Source: Ascarosepion bandense (Eukaryota; Mollusca; Cephalopoda; Sepiida; Sepiidae). From it: a DNA stretch of 64,000 bases. Every line of letters begins with the position of its first letter. Within the stretch, counting starts at the first letter, position 1. The position numbers and the translations under genes are program-made. The notes under the pieces are model-generated. The model did not search any database, had not been told where the DNA came from, and saw only the letters and a list, made by a program, of their open reading frames with translations. Positions 63,755-64,000 of the stretch are shown piece by piece. Where the stretch lies: positions 2,267,001 to 2,331,000 of the forward strand of contig JBBBDQ010001294.1 of the NCBI GenBank assembly GCA_037127315.1, written 5' to 3'.

Positions 63755-64000
63755 AGAAATCTGCTGCTTTGGAAAGGACGTAGAATCTGTGGTGGACTAG
63801 AGTAAGAAATGGTTCATAAATTTTAATGCTCTCAAAACGAAGCAGCTATCCCTTAACCATTATAGAGAAACTTTCCTAAATGGATCATGCTAGTCTCCCA
63901 GAAAGCAAGACACTTCGACTTCCCAGCGTCACTCTTTCAGTCGACCTGAAGTGGAATGACTTATCGAATCAATAGCTACATCTACTGTTAGGTAAGTTGG
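63755..64000 (+). pseudogene. LINE-B fragment running off the window
   Basis: 'agaatctgtggtggactaga', 'aattttaatgctctcaaaac' and 'gaaagcaagacacttcgact' follow the LINE-B order from the post-YVDD region to 'LTLSADLKWN'. Broken frame; continues beyond 64000. Confidence 0.76.

Overview
This window looks like non-coding, transposon-saturated DNA from a large AT-rich animal genome. The repeat content (tRNA-derived SINEs, Penelope-like retroelements, jockey/CR1-like LINE tails, very many TA, GA, CA and ATCT microsatellites) is what I would expect of a coleoid cephalopod, probably an octopus. That assignment is inference; no search was possible. I found no convincing host gene, exon, functional tRNA or complete rRNA gene. 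Every open frame with a recognisable product belongs to a decayed mobile element.

Layout. 0-2.5 kb: a dispersed unclassified repeat (called R1 here) and one SINE. 2.6-7.3 kb: a dense cluster of elements with hammerhead-ribozyme cores, namely two foldback elements with a ribozyme in each arm, a tRNA-headed SINE with an apparently intact ribozyme, and two Penelope-like (PLE) remnants. 7.7-9.0 kb: two decayed DNA transposases. 11-13.4 kb: a LINE with a SINE nested in it, and R1 copies. 14.4-19.3 kb: satellites and AT arrays around a PLE that is itself split by a SINE. 19.3-25 kb: LINE fragments and a 139-bp satellite. 25-31 kb: a 5S-rRNA-derived SINE, a palindromic MITE, ribozyme SINEs and LINEs. 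31.9-35.7 kb: two opposed Helitron-like elements. 36.3-36.8 kb: a 5S-5S-tRNA composite SINE. 39-47 kb: LINE tails, ribozyme SINEs and near-identical recent LINE copies. 47-64 kb: SINEs, LINE fragments, a DNA-transposon end that recurs, and a PLE reverse transcriptase fragment.

Family names used below are local labels. LINE-A is a 3' tail made of about 150-bp tandem units and ending in a GC-rich hairpin-like terminus. LINE-B has a jockey/CR1-like reverse transcriptase whose copies end in a terminus similar to that of LINE-A. LINE-C is a second non-LTR family with a short (GAA)n tail. SINE-1 is the common tRNA-headed SINE. SINE-H and SINE-C are tRNA-headed SINEs with hammerhead cores.

The most interesting signal is the repeated association of hammerhead ribozyme architecture (CUGANGA, helix II, GAAA, helix III, NUH) with several unrelated-looking retroelements in one window. 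At 3634-3690 all three helices, the core and a GUC cleavage site can be drawn by hand with a single helix II mismatch.
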